Part shown: positions 7,344 to 15,000 of the stretch, in pieces
How positions within the stretch are numbered: position 1 is the first letter of the stretch
Layout: each line of letters opens with the position of its first letter
Assembly: GCA_045542075.1 (NCBI GenBank)
Contig: JAZQKI010000040.1
Location: 1 to 23,606, forward strand
Source of the DNA: SVTX01 sp045542075
GTDB taxonomy: Bacteria > Bacillota > Clostridia > Oscillospirales > CAG-272
DNA: 23,606 nt
Direction of reading: 5' to 3'
Notes under the pieces: generated by a model
What the model saw: the letters and a program-made list of their open reading frames with translations, nothing else
Database searches by the model: none
Told to the model about the DNA's origin: nothing
Made by a program: the position numbers and the translations under genes

Positions 7344-8201
7344 ATGAAAAAAATTCAGAACATAATAGGCATAGACGTAGGCGGAAGCACAACAAAAATA
7401 GTAGGCTTCAGGATTGCTGAAGATCAAAACAGGGAAATGATATCCCCGATTTTTGTACGCGCGACCGACCCTATTACTTCAATATACGGCGCCTTCGGTA
7501 AATTCACCACCGAAAATAACCTTGAGCTTGATGACATAGATAAGGTTATGGTCACCGGTGTAGGCGCAACTCATATGCAAAAGCCTATATATTCACTTAC
7601 AAGCCAGAAGGTCCCCGAATTTGATGCGGCGGGCATTGGAGGTCTCTATCTTTCAGGACTCGACGAGGCTATCGTAGTCAGCATGGGTACGGGTACTGCG
7701 CTTGTTCACGCAAGAAAAAATGGAAATAACATAGAAATAAACTACCTCGGCGGAACGGGTGTCGGCGGTGGTACTCTTATCGGGCTTACCAAAAAAATGA
7801 CAGGTGTAAACACCGTCGAGCATATTGAGGAGCTTTGTCAGAGTGGCTCACTTGACAATATTGACCTTCGCGTAAAGGACATCTCCAAGAATTCGCAGTT
7901 TACGGGTGTTAACGAAAATCTCACCGCGTCTAATTTCGGCAAGCTTTCGGATATGGCAACGGCAGGTGACATCGCGCTCGGAGTTGCAAATATGGTAGCG
8001 GAGACTATTGCTATGATGGCAGTATTCACGGCTCGCGGACTTGGGCTGAAAAACGTCGTGCTTATCGGAAATCTCACAACCATCGCGCCCGTAAGAGACG
8101 TTTTCAACAACCTTGATTCCTTTGGCATAAACTTTATTATACCCGAAAACGCAAGCTTTGGCACGGTGATCGGCGCGGCGCTTTACGGAGAAAAGAATTA
8201 A
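7344..8201 (+). CDS. coaW: type II pantothenate kinase
   Basis: Phosphorylates pantothenate with ATP, the first committed step of coenzyme A synthesis. The 285-aa length is typical of the type II (CoaW, staphylococcal/eukaryotic-like) family in the ASKHA sugar-kinase/actin fold. Visible are the N-terminal phosphate motif GIDVGGSTTK (9-18), catalytic-type Glu92 in VPEFDAAGIGG, the second phosphate motif SMGTGT (113-118), and the glycine-rich LGGTGVGGGT. The SD AAAGGA lies 10 nt before ATG 7344. It is first in an operon with the M48 peptidase (20-nt gap) and is driven by the divergent promoter shared with rqcH. Type II enzymes are often insensitive to CoA feedback; the sequence alone does not show this. 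Confidence 0.92.
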   Translation: MKKIQNIIGIDVGGSTTKIVGFRIAEDQNREMISPIFVRATDPITSIYGAFGKFTTENNLELDDIDKVMVTGVGATHMQKPIYSLTSQKVPEFDAAGIGGLYLSGLDEAIVVSMGTGTALVHARKNGNNIEINYLGGTGVGGGTLIGLTKKMTGVNTVEHIEELCQSGSLDNIDLRVKDISKNSQFTGVNENLTASNFGKLSDMATAGDIALGVANMVAETIAMMAVFTARGLGLKNVVLIGNLTTIAPVRDVFNNLDSFGINFIIPENASFGTVIGAALYGEKN

Positions 8202-8221
8202 AATTTACGAGGTATATTATT

Positions 8222-9448
8222 ATGACATTGAAAATTATTTTTCTTATCTGCGCACTTTTGGGCGGGGCATATTCGATAATACTGAACATAGTTAAGTACC
8301 GCTCGGCAAACAATCCCACTCCCGAAAATCTCTCGGATGTGTATGACTCTGAGACGTATGAAAAATGGAAAGCGTACAGCGCTGAGCATTGCAGCCTTGA
8401 TATAATTTCGTCGTCCGTCTCCTGCGTACTCACCGTCGCTCTTTTAGCATTTAACGTATACGCAGCCATAGCAAACCTCTTTGCAAACTATATGTGGCAG
8501 ATATTTTCCGTCGTTATACTTGAGGTAGTTGTGGGCGCTATCATTGATACCGTTATAGGCTACATAAAAACTATGAAGATAGAGCAAAAATACGGCTTTA
8601 ACCGTTCAAGCACAAAGACATTTGTTTTTGACTCGATCCGTTCATTATTGCTCAATGCTTTTCTTACCTTTGGAATCACGAGCGCCATATACGGGGCGCA
8701 TATCCTCACGGGAAATTTTATAATAATAGTTCTCGCCGCAGTACTTCTTGCTTTCACGCTCCTCACAACGTTCCTGTTCCCATACCTCAGCAGAATAGGT
8801 AACAAATTTACGCCCCTTGAGGACGGGGAATTGAAGGAGAAGCTTATGGAGCTTCTCACAAAGCACGGCTACAATGTAAGAGCTATCGAGGTGATGGACG
8901 CGTCGCGCAGAACTACAAAGCTCAACGCGTATATCACAGGCTTTGGAAAGAGTAAGACCATCGTGCTTTACGACAATCTTGTCAATGCGATGACCACCGA
9001 CGAGATCTGCGCTGTATTCGCTCACGAGCTCGGACACGGTATTCACAAGCATGTGCTTAAGACTCAGCTTCTGAACGTGTGCTACCTTTTAGTTTTAGCA
9101 ACAACTGTTTGGATGCTCGTAAGCGCTCCCGAAATATATACCGAGTTCGGATTTAACGAGGTAAACTACGGATTTGCATACATACTTACGGGAATTGCCC
9201 TCGGCGTGCTTCAGCCCGCTATAAGCCTTGTAATTAACGCCTCAAGCCGCAAGCACGAATACGAGGCAGACCGTCAGGCAGTATCCGAAGGATACGGTGA
9301 AGCAATGATAAGCGCATTCAAAAAGCTTGCAAAAGACAATTTCTCGCATCTCGCACCCTCGCGTATCAACGTGGTGCTTGAATACAGCCATCCTCCTATG
9401 AGCGAGCGCGTTGCCGCCGTAGAGAAGGAAATGGCTTCAAAAAAATAA
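8222..9448 (+). CDS. M48 family membrane metallopeptidase (Ste24/CAAX protease-like)
   Basis: 408-residue integral membrane zinc protease. Hydrophobic segments lie near the N-terminus, at about 60-115, 140-190, 280-305 and 320-340. The zinc motif is HELGH at 268-272 (FAHELGHGIHKHV) and the third ligand is E348 in YEADRQA; both are intact. The architecture, with several membrane helices before HExxH and a cytoplasmic catalytic core, matches Ste24-type proteases rather than the shorter HtpX. Bacterial members are usually linked to membrane protein quality control; the substrate here is unknown. It follows coaW with a modest SD (GAGG) and has no visible promoter of its own. Confidence 0.88.
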   Translation: MTLKIIFLICALLGGAYSIILNIVKYRSANNPTPENLSDVYDSETYEKWKAYSAEHCSLDIISSSVSCVLTVALLAFNVYAAIANLFANYMWQIFSVVILEVVVGAIIDTVIGYIKTMKIEQKYGFNRSSTKTFVFDSIRSLLLNAFLTFGITSAIYGAHILTGNFIIIVLAAVLLAFTLLTTFLFPYLSRIGNKFTPLEDGELKEKLMELLTKHGYNVRAIEVMDASRRTTKLNAYITGFGKSKTIVLYDNLVNAMTTDEICAVFAHELGHGIHKHVLKTQLLNVCYLLVLATTVWMLVSAPEIYTEFGFNEVNYGFAYILTGIALGVLQPAISLVINASSRKHEYEADRQAVSEGYGEAMISAFKKLAKDNFSHLAPSRINVVLEYSHPPMSERVAAVEKEMASKK

Positions 9449-9479
9449 GAATATCTTAATTAAACGTATACATAATCTA

Positions 9480-9508
9480 TTGACTTATCAAACGTCAAGT
9501 GATATAAT
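9480..9508 (+). promoter_or_regulatory. sigma-A promoter for alaS
   Basis: -35 TTGACT (9480-9485), 17-nt spacer ending AAGTGA, -10 TATAAT (9503-9508). The leader to the start codon is only about 30 nt, too short for a T-box riboswitch. Confidence 0.88.
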
Positions 9509-9546
9509 TATATGGTTAATGTAAAAATTGAAAGGACATAAATTTC

Positions 9547-12174
9547 ATGCAGTGGACATCACTTAACGACCTTCGAGAGAAATATCTTTCATTCTTTGAA
9601 TCCAAGGGACATCTCAGACTCCCTTCATATCCTCTCGTTCCTCAGGGCGACAAATCGCTCCTTCTTATAAACTCGGGTATGGCTCCTATGAAAAAATTCT
9701 TCACAGGTGAGGTTGAGCCTCCCTGTAAGAGAGTCACCACCTGCCAGAAATGTATCCGTACACCCGACCTTGAGCGCGTAGGACACACCGCGCGTCACGG
9801 CACTTTCTTTGAAATGCTTGGCAACTTCTCATTTGGAGACTATTTCAAGGAGGAGGCTATTCCGTGGGCTTGGGAGTTCCTTACCGAAACTCTTGAAATA
9901 CCCACAGACCTTCTTTGGCCCTCAATCTATGAAAATGATGAAGAAGCATACGATATATGGGTAAACAAAATTGGCGTTGATCCCGCGCACGTCGTCCGTC
10001 TCGGTAAGGCAGACAACTTCTGGGAACACGGAAGCGGCCCCTGCGGTCCTTGCTCGGAGATATATTTCGACCGCGGACTCAAGTACGGCTGCGGCTCTCC
10101 CGACTGTAAGCCCGGATGCGACTGCGATAGATTTATGGAGATCTGGAACAACGTATTCTCACAGTTCAACAACGACGGACAGGGAAACTATACCGAGCTT
10201 GCTCAAAAGAATATTGATACGGGTATGGGACTTGAGCGACTTGCTTGCGTTATGCAGGGAGTTGACAATATGTTCGAGGTCGACTCTATCCGTAAGGTAA
10301 TAGACAAGACCTGCGAGATAGCAGGCAAGAGCTACGGTGACAATGCCGAGAACGACATTTCCATCCGTGTTGTAACCGACCACTCAAGAAGCGCGATGTT
10401 TATGATAAGCGACGGCGTTATTCCTTCTAACGAGGGCAGAGGCTACGTTCTTCGCCGCATTATCCGCCGCGCTTGCCGTCACGGAAAGCTTCTCGGCATC
10501 AACCATCCTTTCCTTGTTGACACCGTGACAGTAGCGATCAACGAAAGCTGCAAGGCTTATCCCGAGCTTGAGCAGAAGCGTGACTATATACTCAAGGTCA
10601 TCTCTATGGAGGAGGACCGCTTTGACGCAACCGTTGACGCAGGTCTTTCTATTCTCTCCGACCTTATCCGCGGTGCTATCGCAAACAACTCCGACGTTAT
10701 CTCGGGCGATGAGGTATTCAAGCTCTACGATACGTTCGGCTTCCCGATAGACCTCACACGTGAGATCGCGGCAGAGAGTAATCTCAAGATAGATGAGGCT
10801 AAGTTCCTTGAGCTTATGAAGCAGCAGAAGACACGCGCAAGAGAGGCAAGAGCTAATATAGGCGGTTGGGATGAGTCCTCAAAGTCTATGCTTTCCGATC
10901 TTAATAAGACCGAATTCACAGGTTATACCGAGCTTCGCAGCACCGCAAAGGTCATCGCTATCATGGGCGAGGAGGGAATAGTTGACTCCATCTCCGAGGG
11001 CGATTGCTCAATAATCCTTGACCGCACACCCTTCTACGGTGAGGGCGGCGGACAGGTAGGCGATACGGGTACTATCTACTCTGAGGGATTTGTTGCAAAC
11101 GTATACGACACAAAGAAAACCGACGGCGTTTATATACATCTGTGCACAGTAGCAAACGGCACCTTGAAGGTTGGTGACACAGTCACTGCTGACATTGAGG
11201 ACGCAAGACGTATGGCAATAGCCCGCAATCACTCCGCTGCTCACTTGCTTCAGGCAGCTCTCCGCGCTGTGCTTGGAACACACGTTGAGCAGGCAGGCTC
11301 CTATGTTGACGACAAGGTGTGCAGATTTGACTTTACACACTTTGCGGCTCTTACAAAAGAGGAAATAGCAAAGGTAGAGGCTCTCGTTAACATCAATATT
11401 CTCACAGCATACGATATAACGACTCTTGAAACGGACATTGAGACCGCAAGAGCAAACGGCGCTATGGCTCTCTTTGGAGAAAAGTACGGCGCGGTAGTTC
11501 GTATGGTCAAGATGGGCAACTTCTCGACAGAGCTTTGCGGCGGTACACACTGCAATAATACAGGCAAGATCGGTCTGTTCAAGATAACATCCGAGTCCAG
11601 CGTTGCGGCAGGCGTTCGCCGTATAGAAGCAGTCACGGGACTTGGCGTGCTTAATCTTATCGCAAGCAAGGATGCGCTCATTGGCGAGACTGCATCTGAG
11701 CTTAAGGTTCAGAACCCCGCAGACATCGCAAAGAAGGCAAGCGCGCTTCAGAGCGAGATCTCCGCAATGAAGAAGGAGATCGAGGCTCTCAACTCCAAGC
11801 TCGCAGGCTCAAAGCTCGGCGACGTGCTTGCAGGCGCAGTATCCGTCGGCTCTGTAAAGCTTGTGGCTACAACTCTTGATATGGAAATAGACGCGGCAAG
11901 AAGCCTCACGGACAAGATAAAGGCAGACTGTCCCGACACCGTTGCGGTAATCGCAGTCAAGGCAAACGGCAAGCTCAACTTTATCGCAGTTGCCGGTAAA
12001 GACGCAGTTGCTGCAGGCGCGCACGCAGGCAAGCTCGTTGGAGCTGTCGCATCCGTCACAGGCGGTAAAGGCGGCGGACGCCCCGACTCCGCTATGGCAG
12101 GCGGCGCAGATCACTCTAAAGTAAACGACGCACTCGCAAGCGCAAAGGCAACTCTTGAAGGTATGCTTAAATAA
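9547..12174 (+). CDS. alaS: alanyl-tRNA synthetase
   Basis: Charges tRNA-Ala with alanine; 875 aa, full length for the bacterial enzyme. The class II catalytic core is at the N-terminus (SYPLVPQGDKSLLLINSGMAP as two overlapping stretches, RHGTFFEMLGNFSFGDYF). A Cys cluster follows (YGCGSPDCKPGCDCDR). The editing domain carries the zinc and catalytic set HSAAH (562-566) and CGGTH (664-668), so proofreading of Ser- and Gly-tRNA-Ala should work. The C-terminal coiled coil and C-Ala domain (GGKGGGRPDSAMAGG) are present. SD AAAGGA is 10 nt before ATG. The gene is transcribed alone from 9480-9508 and is followed by a hairpin at 12192-12229. Its product supplies the Ala-tRNA used by RqcH. Confidence 0.97.
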   Translation: MQWTSLNDLREKYLSFFESKGHLRLPSYPLVPQGDKSLLLINSGMAPMKKFFTGEVEPPCKRVTTCQKCIRTPDLERVGHTARHGTFFEMLGNFSFGDYFKEEAIPWAWEFLTETLEIPTDLLWPSIYENDEEAYDIWVNKIGVDPAHVVRLGKADNFWEHGSGPCGPCSEIYFDRGLKYGCGSPDCKPGCDCDRFMEIWNNVFSQFNNDGQGNYTELAQKNIDTGMGLERLACVMQGVDNMFEVDSIRKVIDKTCEIAGKSYGDNAENDISIRVVTDHSRSAMFMISDGVIPSNEGRGYVLRRIIRRACRHGKLLGINHPFLVDTVTVAINESCKAYPELEQKRDYILKVISMEEDRFDATVDAGLSILSDLIRGAIANNSDVISGDEVFKLYDTFGFPIDLTREIAAESNLKIDEAKFLELMKQQKTRAREARANIGGWDESSKSMLSDLNKTEFTGYTELRSTAKVIAIMGEEGIVDSISEGDCSIILDRTPFYGEGGGQVGDTGTIYSEGFVANVYDTKKTDGVYIHLCTVANGTLKVGDTVTADIEDARRMAIARNHSAAHLLQAALRAVLGTHVEQAGSYVDDKVCRFDFTHFAALTKEEIAKVEALVNINILTAYDITTLETDIETARANGAMALFGEKYGAVVRMVKMGNFSTELCGGTHCNNTGKIGLFKITSESSVAAGVRRIEAVTGLGVLNLIASKDALIGETASELKVQNPADIAKKASALQSEISAMKKEIEALNSKLAGSKLGDVLAGAVSVGSVKLVATTLDMEIDAARSLTDKIKADCPDTVAVIAVKANGKLNFIAVAGKDAVAAGAHAGKLVGAVASVTGGKGGGRPDSAMAGGADHSKVNDALASAKATLEGMLK

Positions 12175-12191
12175 TTTGAAAATAAAAAGAA

Positions 12192-12229
12192 TGCGGGAGA
12201 GAACTTTTCGAGAAAGGTTCTCTCCCGCA
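12192..12229 (+). terminator. hairpin terminator downstream of alaS
   Basis: 13-bp stem TGCGGGAGAGAAC / GTTCTCTCCCGCA with a further CTTT/AAAG pairing inside. The following tract (CTCTCTTTC) is pyrimidine-rich but not a clean U-run, so termination efficiency is uncertain. Confidence 0.65.
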
Positions 12230-12261
12230 CTCTCTTTCAAAAGCTTTCGTATATGAAAAAG
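12192..12261 (+). repeat. two-hairpin element, copy A
   Basis: A purine-rich stem hairpin (GCGGGAGAGAAC arm), then CACTCTC, then a weaker TTTCA...TGAAA hairpin. The reverse complement of 12814-12887 has the same layout. The second hairpin is degraded here. Confidence 0.5.
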
Positions 12262-12276
12262 TGGTATTATTGCATA

Positions 12277-12305
12277 TTGATTTTTCTTTATTTTCAATAT
12301 ATAAT
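12277..12305 (+). promoter_or_regulatory. sigma-A promoter of the MerR-like gene
   Basis: -35 TTGATT (12277-12282), 17-nt spacer, -10 TATAAT (12300-12305). It lacks the GTGA stretch before the -10 seen in most promoters of this window. Confidence 0.8.
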
Positions 12306-12306
12306 C

Positions 12307-12326
12307 AAATTGTAAGCTTACAATTT
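12307..12326. promoter_or_regulatory. perfect 20-bp palindrome, candidate autoregulatory operator
   Basis: AAATTGTAAG followed immediately by its reverse complement CTTACAATTT. It begins one base after the -10 box and covers the expected transcription start of a gene encoding a HTH protein. A dimeric repressor bound here would block initiation. Confidence 0.65.
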
Positions 12327-12349
12327 ATTTAATTAAAGGGGTAAAGATA

Positions 12350-12805
12350 ATGACAGAATATAATGAAACAGGGAATTACTACACAATAGGACATATCGTA
12401 CAATTTACAGGGCTTTCAGACAGAACCATACGAAACTATATCTCAATGGGAATTTTGGAGGGCGAAAAAATCAATGGGCTTTGGCACTTTACACCCGAGC
12501 AGGTAGAGGCTTTTATCGAGCATCCTGCGGTAAGACCAAGTATTCTTGCCAAAAACAACGCCATCGTATATGATTTTCTTCTTGATAACAAAAAGAAAAA
12601 TGACGAAATCTGCATAATTCTTGATATTCCGTCGGGTGAACGCAAGGAAATTACTGAATTTTTCTGTTATAATATTTCTAACGGCAACTATAAAAATATC
12701 AAATTTTCGTTTTATGCACCCTCAAAGGGGTATCCTCGAATTATCCTAAAGGGAGATACCACCGAGGTTCTAAGGCTTGTAAATGAATATCAAAACACAA
12801 AATAA
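12350..12805 (+). CDS. small MerR-type helix-turn-helix protein with uncharacterised C-terminal domain
   Basis: 151 residues. The N-terminal 60 form a winged-helix MerR/Xis-like DNA-binding domain: YTIGHIVQFTGLSDRTIRNYIS, then MGILEGEKINGLWHFTPEQV, with the recognition helix around SDRTIRNY. A linker and basic patch (LLDNKKKND) follow, then a roughly 75-residue domain with alternating beta-like segments (EICIILDIPSGE, IKFSFYAPS, RIILKGDT) that I do not recognise. There are no effector Cys residues typical of metal-sensing MerR proteins. SD AAAGGGG is 8 nt before ATG. It is monocistronic, with a palindrome over its start site, so autoregulation is likely. The function of the second domain is unknown. 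Confidence 0.72.
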   Translation: MTEYNETGNYYTIGHIVQFTGLSDRTIRNYISMGILEGEKINGLWHFTPEQVEAFIEHPAVRPSILAKNNAIVYDFLLDNKKKNDEICIILDIPSGERKEITEFFCYNISNGNYKNIKFSFYAPSKGYPRIILKGDTTEVLRLVNEYQNTK

Positions 12806-12813
12806 ATAAAAAA

Positions 12814-12887
12814 CCTTTTTCAAAAATTCTTGAAAAAGGGGAGCGTGAGGGGGAGAAAGCTTCTTTTAAGAAGTTTCTCCCCCTCGC
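12814..12887. terminator. double-hairpin terminator/repeat, copy B, between convergent genes
   Basis: Hairpin 1: CCTTTTTCAA / TTGAAAAAGG (12814-12839), a perfect 10-bp stem preceded by an A-run. Hairpin 2 (12843-12887): a long GCG-GAGGGGGAGAAA-CTTCTT stem with two single-base bulges. It separates the plus-strand MerR-like gene from minus-strand rpe and could end both transcripts. It resembles copy A at 12192-12261 in inverted orientation. Confidence 0.7.
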
Positions 12888-12896
12888 ATATATTTA

Positions 12897-13568
12897 TTAA
12901 CCTTTATAAGGATTTTCTGCTGCGGATTCCTTCATTGCCTGAATTACAGATCTGGGCTTTTTCGACTTGAATATCGCCGAGCCGGCAACGATAATATTCG
13001 CGCCCGCGCTGGTGACAAGTCCGATATTTTCGGGCTTTATTCCGCCGTCGACCTCAATATCGATATCGAGTCCGCGCTCGGAGATATACTTTTTAAGCGC
13101 GTGTACCTTATCCAGCGTTTCGGGAATGAGCGACTGACCGCCAAAACCGGGCTCGACCGTCATGATAAGCGCCATATCTATGTACTCGACAAGCGGGTAG
13201 AGATACTCAACGGGAGTATTTGGTGAGATAGCCACGCCGACCTTCATTTCATACGAGCGAATAAGATTTATTACCGACATAGGATTCTCACAAGCCTCGT
13301 AGTGAATGGTTATGCTGTCCGCGCCCGCCTTAACAAAGCGGTCTATGTATCTCTCGGGACGCTTGATCATAAGATGCACGTCAAAAAACATGTCCGTACC
13401 CTTACGAATACAAGCTATGACGTCAGGACCAAACGTAATATTAGGCACGAACGCGCCGTCCATTACGTCAAGATGCAAATATTTTGCGCCTGCGTCTCTG
13501 ACTCTTTTAATTTCAGTGTTAAGAGTAGAAAAATCCGCCGAAAGAAGTGAGGGAGCTATGTAGATCAT
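12897..13568 (-). CDS. rpe: ribulose-phosphate 3-epimerase
   Basis: Interconverts ribulose-5-phosphate and xylulose-5-phosphate in the pentose phosphate pathway. 223 aa, standard TIM-barrel length. Motifs in order: IAPSLLSADF, HLDVMDGAFVPNITFGP (metal ligands His and Asp), DVHLMIKRPERYI, MTVEPGFGGQ, and DIEVDGGIKPENI with IIVAGSAIF for phosphate binding. I start at ATG 13568 with SD AGGCGG; the frame stays open 29 codons upstream but without family similarity. It lies 166 nt beyond ispF on the same strand, with a structured spacer between. It may be read through from the big operon or have its own weak promoter. Confidence 0.96.
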   Translation of the reverse strand: MIYIAPSLLSADFSTLNTEIKRVRDAGAKYLHLDVMDGAFVPNITFGPDVIACIRKGTDMFFDVHLMIKRPERYIDRFVKAGADSITIHYEACENPMSVINLIRSYEMKVGVAISPNTPVEYLYPLVEYIDMALIMTVEPGFGGQSLIPETLDKVHALKKYISERGLDIDIEVDGGIKPENIGLVTSAGANIIVAGSAIFKSKKPRSVIQAMKESAAENPYKG

Positions 13569-13596
13569 AATAAACCGCCTTTCCTGTGTGGGTTTT

Positions 13597-13626
13597 ATAG
13601 TATCGAAATTTGTAGAATAAAGTAAA
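13597..13626 (-). promoter_or_regulatory. weak candidate promoter for rpe
   Basis: Minus strand: TTTACT (13621-13626), 18-nt spacer, TACTAT (13597-13602). Each box matches consensus at only 4 of 6 positions. Confidence 0.3.
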
Positions 13627-13655
13627 AATTCGTCATACAATGTATTGTAAGGCAA

Positions 13656-13723
13656 CGCCGTCGCCCAGGTCCGAGACGTTCAAAGGACAGAATGTGAGGG
13701 AAAATAAGTCTTGGGGGACGGTG
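13656..13723. other. structured intergenic element between ispF and rpe
   Basis: Plus-strand arms CGCCGTCGCCCA (13656-13667) and TGGGGGACGGTG (13712-13723) pair over 12 positions with one G-G mismatch and one G-T wobble. The 44-nt apical region holds a small GTCC/GGAC hairpin. A further TACAAT-GT-ATTGTA inverted repeat sits at 13636-13649. There is no U-run, so it is not a standard terminator. No RNA family is recognised. Confidence 0.45.
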
Positions 13724-13733
13724 ATAACATATC

Positions 13734-14207
13734 TTACAGCTTTTGGATCAGACAAACGGCGTGCGCGGCGATCCCGAGACCTTGTCCCGTAAAGCCAAGC
13801 CCCTCCTCGGTGGTAGCCTTGACGCTTATATTTTCTTTGTCTGTGCCAAGCGCGTCCGCGAGCTTTTCCCTCATCATATCAATGTGAGGGGAGAGCTTTG
13901 GCGCTTGCGCTATAACCGTTGAATCAATATTTATAATCTTATATCCGCACTCATGTAGCTTGTCTGAAACTCTGCGGGCAAGCACAAGACTGTCCGCGCC
14001 CTCGAATTCGGGAGAGGAGTCGGGAAAGAGCTTGCCAATATCACCGAGTGCTGCCGCGCCGAGAAGCGCGTCCATTATCGCGTGTGTCAGAACGTCCGCG
14101 TCGGAGTGACCGAGAAGTCCCTTATCATAAGGAATATCAACTCCGCCGATTATACATTTTCGTCCATCGACGAGTCTGTGGACGTCGTATCCGTGACCTA
14201 TTCTCAT
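13734..14207 (-). CDS. ispF: 2-C-methyl-D-erythritol 2,4-cyclodiphosphate synthase
   Basis: Cyclises CDP-methylerythritol phosphate, releasing CMP, in the MEP isoprenoid pathway. 157 aa, normal for this trimeric zinc enzyme. Metal ligands are D8 and H10 in MRIGHGYDVH, with the third in LGHSDADVLTHAIMDALLG. DIGKLFPD and VKATTEEGLGFTGQGLGIAAHAV are conserved. The ATG overlaps the ispD stop by 4 nt (ATGA), indicating translational coupling. Last gene of the long operon. Confidence 0.97.
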   Translation of the reverse strand: MRIGHGYDVHRLVDGRKCIIGGVDIPYDKGLLGHSDADVLTHAIMDALLGAAALGDIGKLFPDSSPEFEGADSLVLARRVSDKLHECGYKIINIDSTVIAQAPKLSPHIDMMREKLADALGTDKENISVKATTEEGLGFTGQGLGIAAHAVCLIQKL

Positions 14208-14977
14208 TTTATATCCTCTTTTCTTGAATCAAGAATAGCCCTTGCGAATATCATATCGACAGGCTCGGTTATCTTGATGTTTTCCCGAGAGCCCTCAATA
14301 AGCTTTACGGGAATTTTTATATGCTCAAGCAGCATACAGTCATCCGTAGCCTCAAAATTTTCCTCCTTGGAAACGTACGCCGCCGCGCGATAAGCGTTGA
14401 CGGGGAACACCTGAGGAGTCTGAGCCTGATAAGTAAATCTACGCTCGGGAGTGGAATCAATATATTTATTTTTATCGCTTATCTTGACTGTGTCCACCGC
14501 CTTAATAGCTAAGGTCGCCGCGCCGTACAGATACGCGCCACGGCACACATCAACAATAAGCTCGGGCGTGATAAGGCATCTCGCTGCGTCGTGAATACAA
14601 ACATATTTTGATTTTTTGCTCACCGCATCCTGCCCGATCCTCGCGGACTCCTGACGCGTTTCGCCGCCCTCAACAACAAAGAAGGGCTTGGTTATGCCGT
14701 ATTTCTCGACAAAATCCGCATACAGAGATATTTCGTCTGTCTTTGCTACGACAATTATTTCATTTATGCATTCTGCAGCCTCAAAAGCCTTGACCGTTCT
14801 TGCAACTATCGGCATTCCCTCAAGCTCCAAAAACTGCTTTGTTGAGTCACCGCCCATACGGGTGGACGAGCCTGCCGCCAAAATAATAGCCGAGGTGAAT
14901 TTTCTCGGATATTCATTTCCTCCGATAGCGCGCAAAACGTTTGCTATCTTATGCGGCGTATCTTTTCTTTCGGACAT
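14204..14977 (-). CDS. ispD: 2-C-methyl-D-erythritol 4-phosphate cytidylyltransferase
   Basis: Transfers CMP from CTP to methylerythritol 4-phosphate in the MEP pathway. 257 aa, including an N-terminal extension of about 27 residues before the nucleotide-binding loop AIILAAGSSTRMG...KQF, where the Arg and Lys are the usual phosphate contacts. Also present: EGGETRQESARIG, CIHDAARCLI (the family usually has Pro after Arg, here Cys), YQAQTPQVF, ATDDCMLLE and ENIKITEP. AGGAG lies 8 nt upstream of ATG 14977, supporting the longer start. It sits 23 nt after rpiB and overlaps ispF. IspD and IspF are separate proteins here, not the fused IspDF of some bacteria. Confidence 0.95.
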   Translation of the reverse strand: MSERKDTPHKIANVLRAIGGNEYPRKFTSAIILAAGSSTRMGGDSTKQFLELEGMPIVARTVKAFEAAECINEIIVVAKTDEISLYADFVEKYGITKPFFVVEGGETRQESARIGQDAVSKKSKYVCIHDAARCLITPELIVDVCRGAYLYGAATLAIKAVDTVKISDKNKYIDSTPERRFTYQAQTPQVFPVNAYRAAAYVSKEENFEATDDCMLLEHIKIPVKLIEGSRENIKITEPVDMIFARAILDSRKEDIK

Positions 14978-15000
14978 ATTCTTATCTCCTCAAAGGTTGA

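Noticed and set aside
9509..9546. possible T-box leader for alaS
   Set aside because: Only about 38 nt separate the -10 box from the start codon, far too short for a T-box.
12308..12325. GlnR/TnrA-type site
   Set aside because: Those sites have TGTnA and TnACA separated by a longer AT spacer; here the half-sites abut, so the palindrome does not fit.
13569..13655. 29-codon N-terminal extension of rpe
   Set aside because: The open frame begins at TTG without SD, while ATG 13568 has a strong SD and gives the standard Rpe N-terminus.
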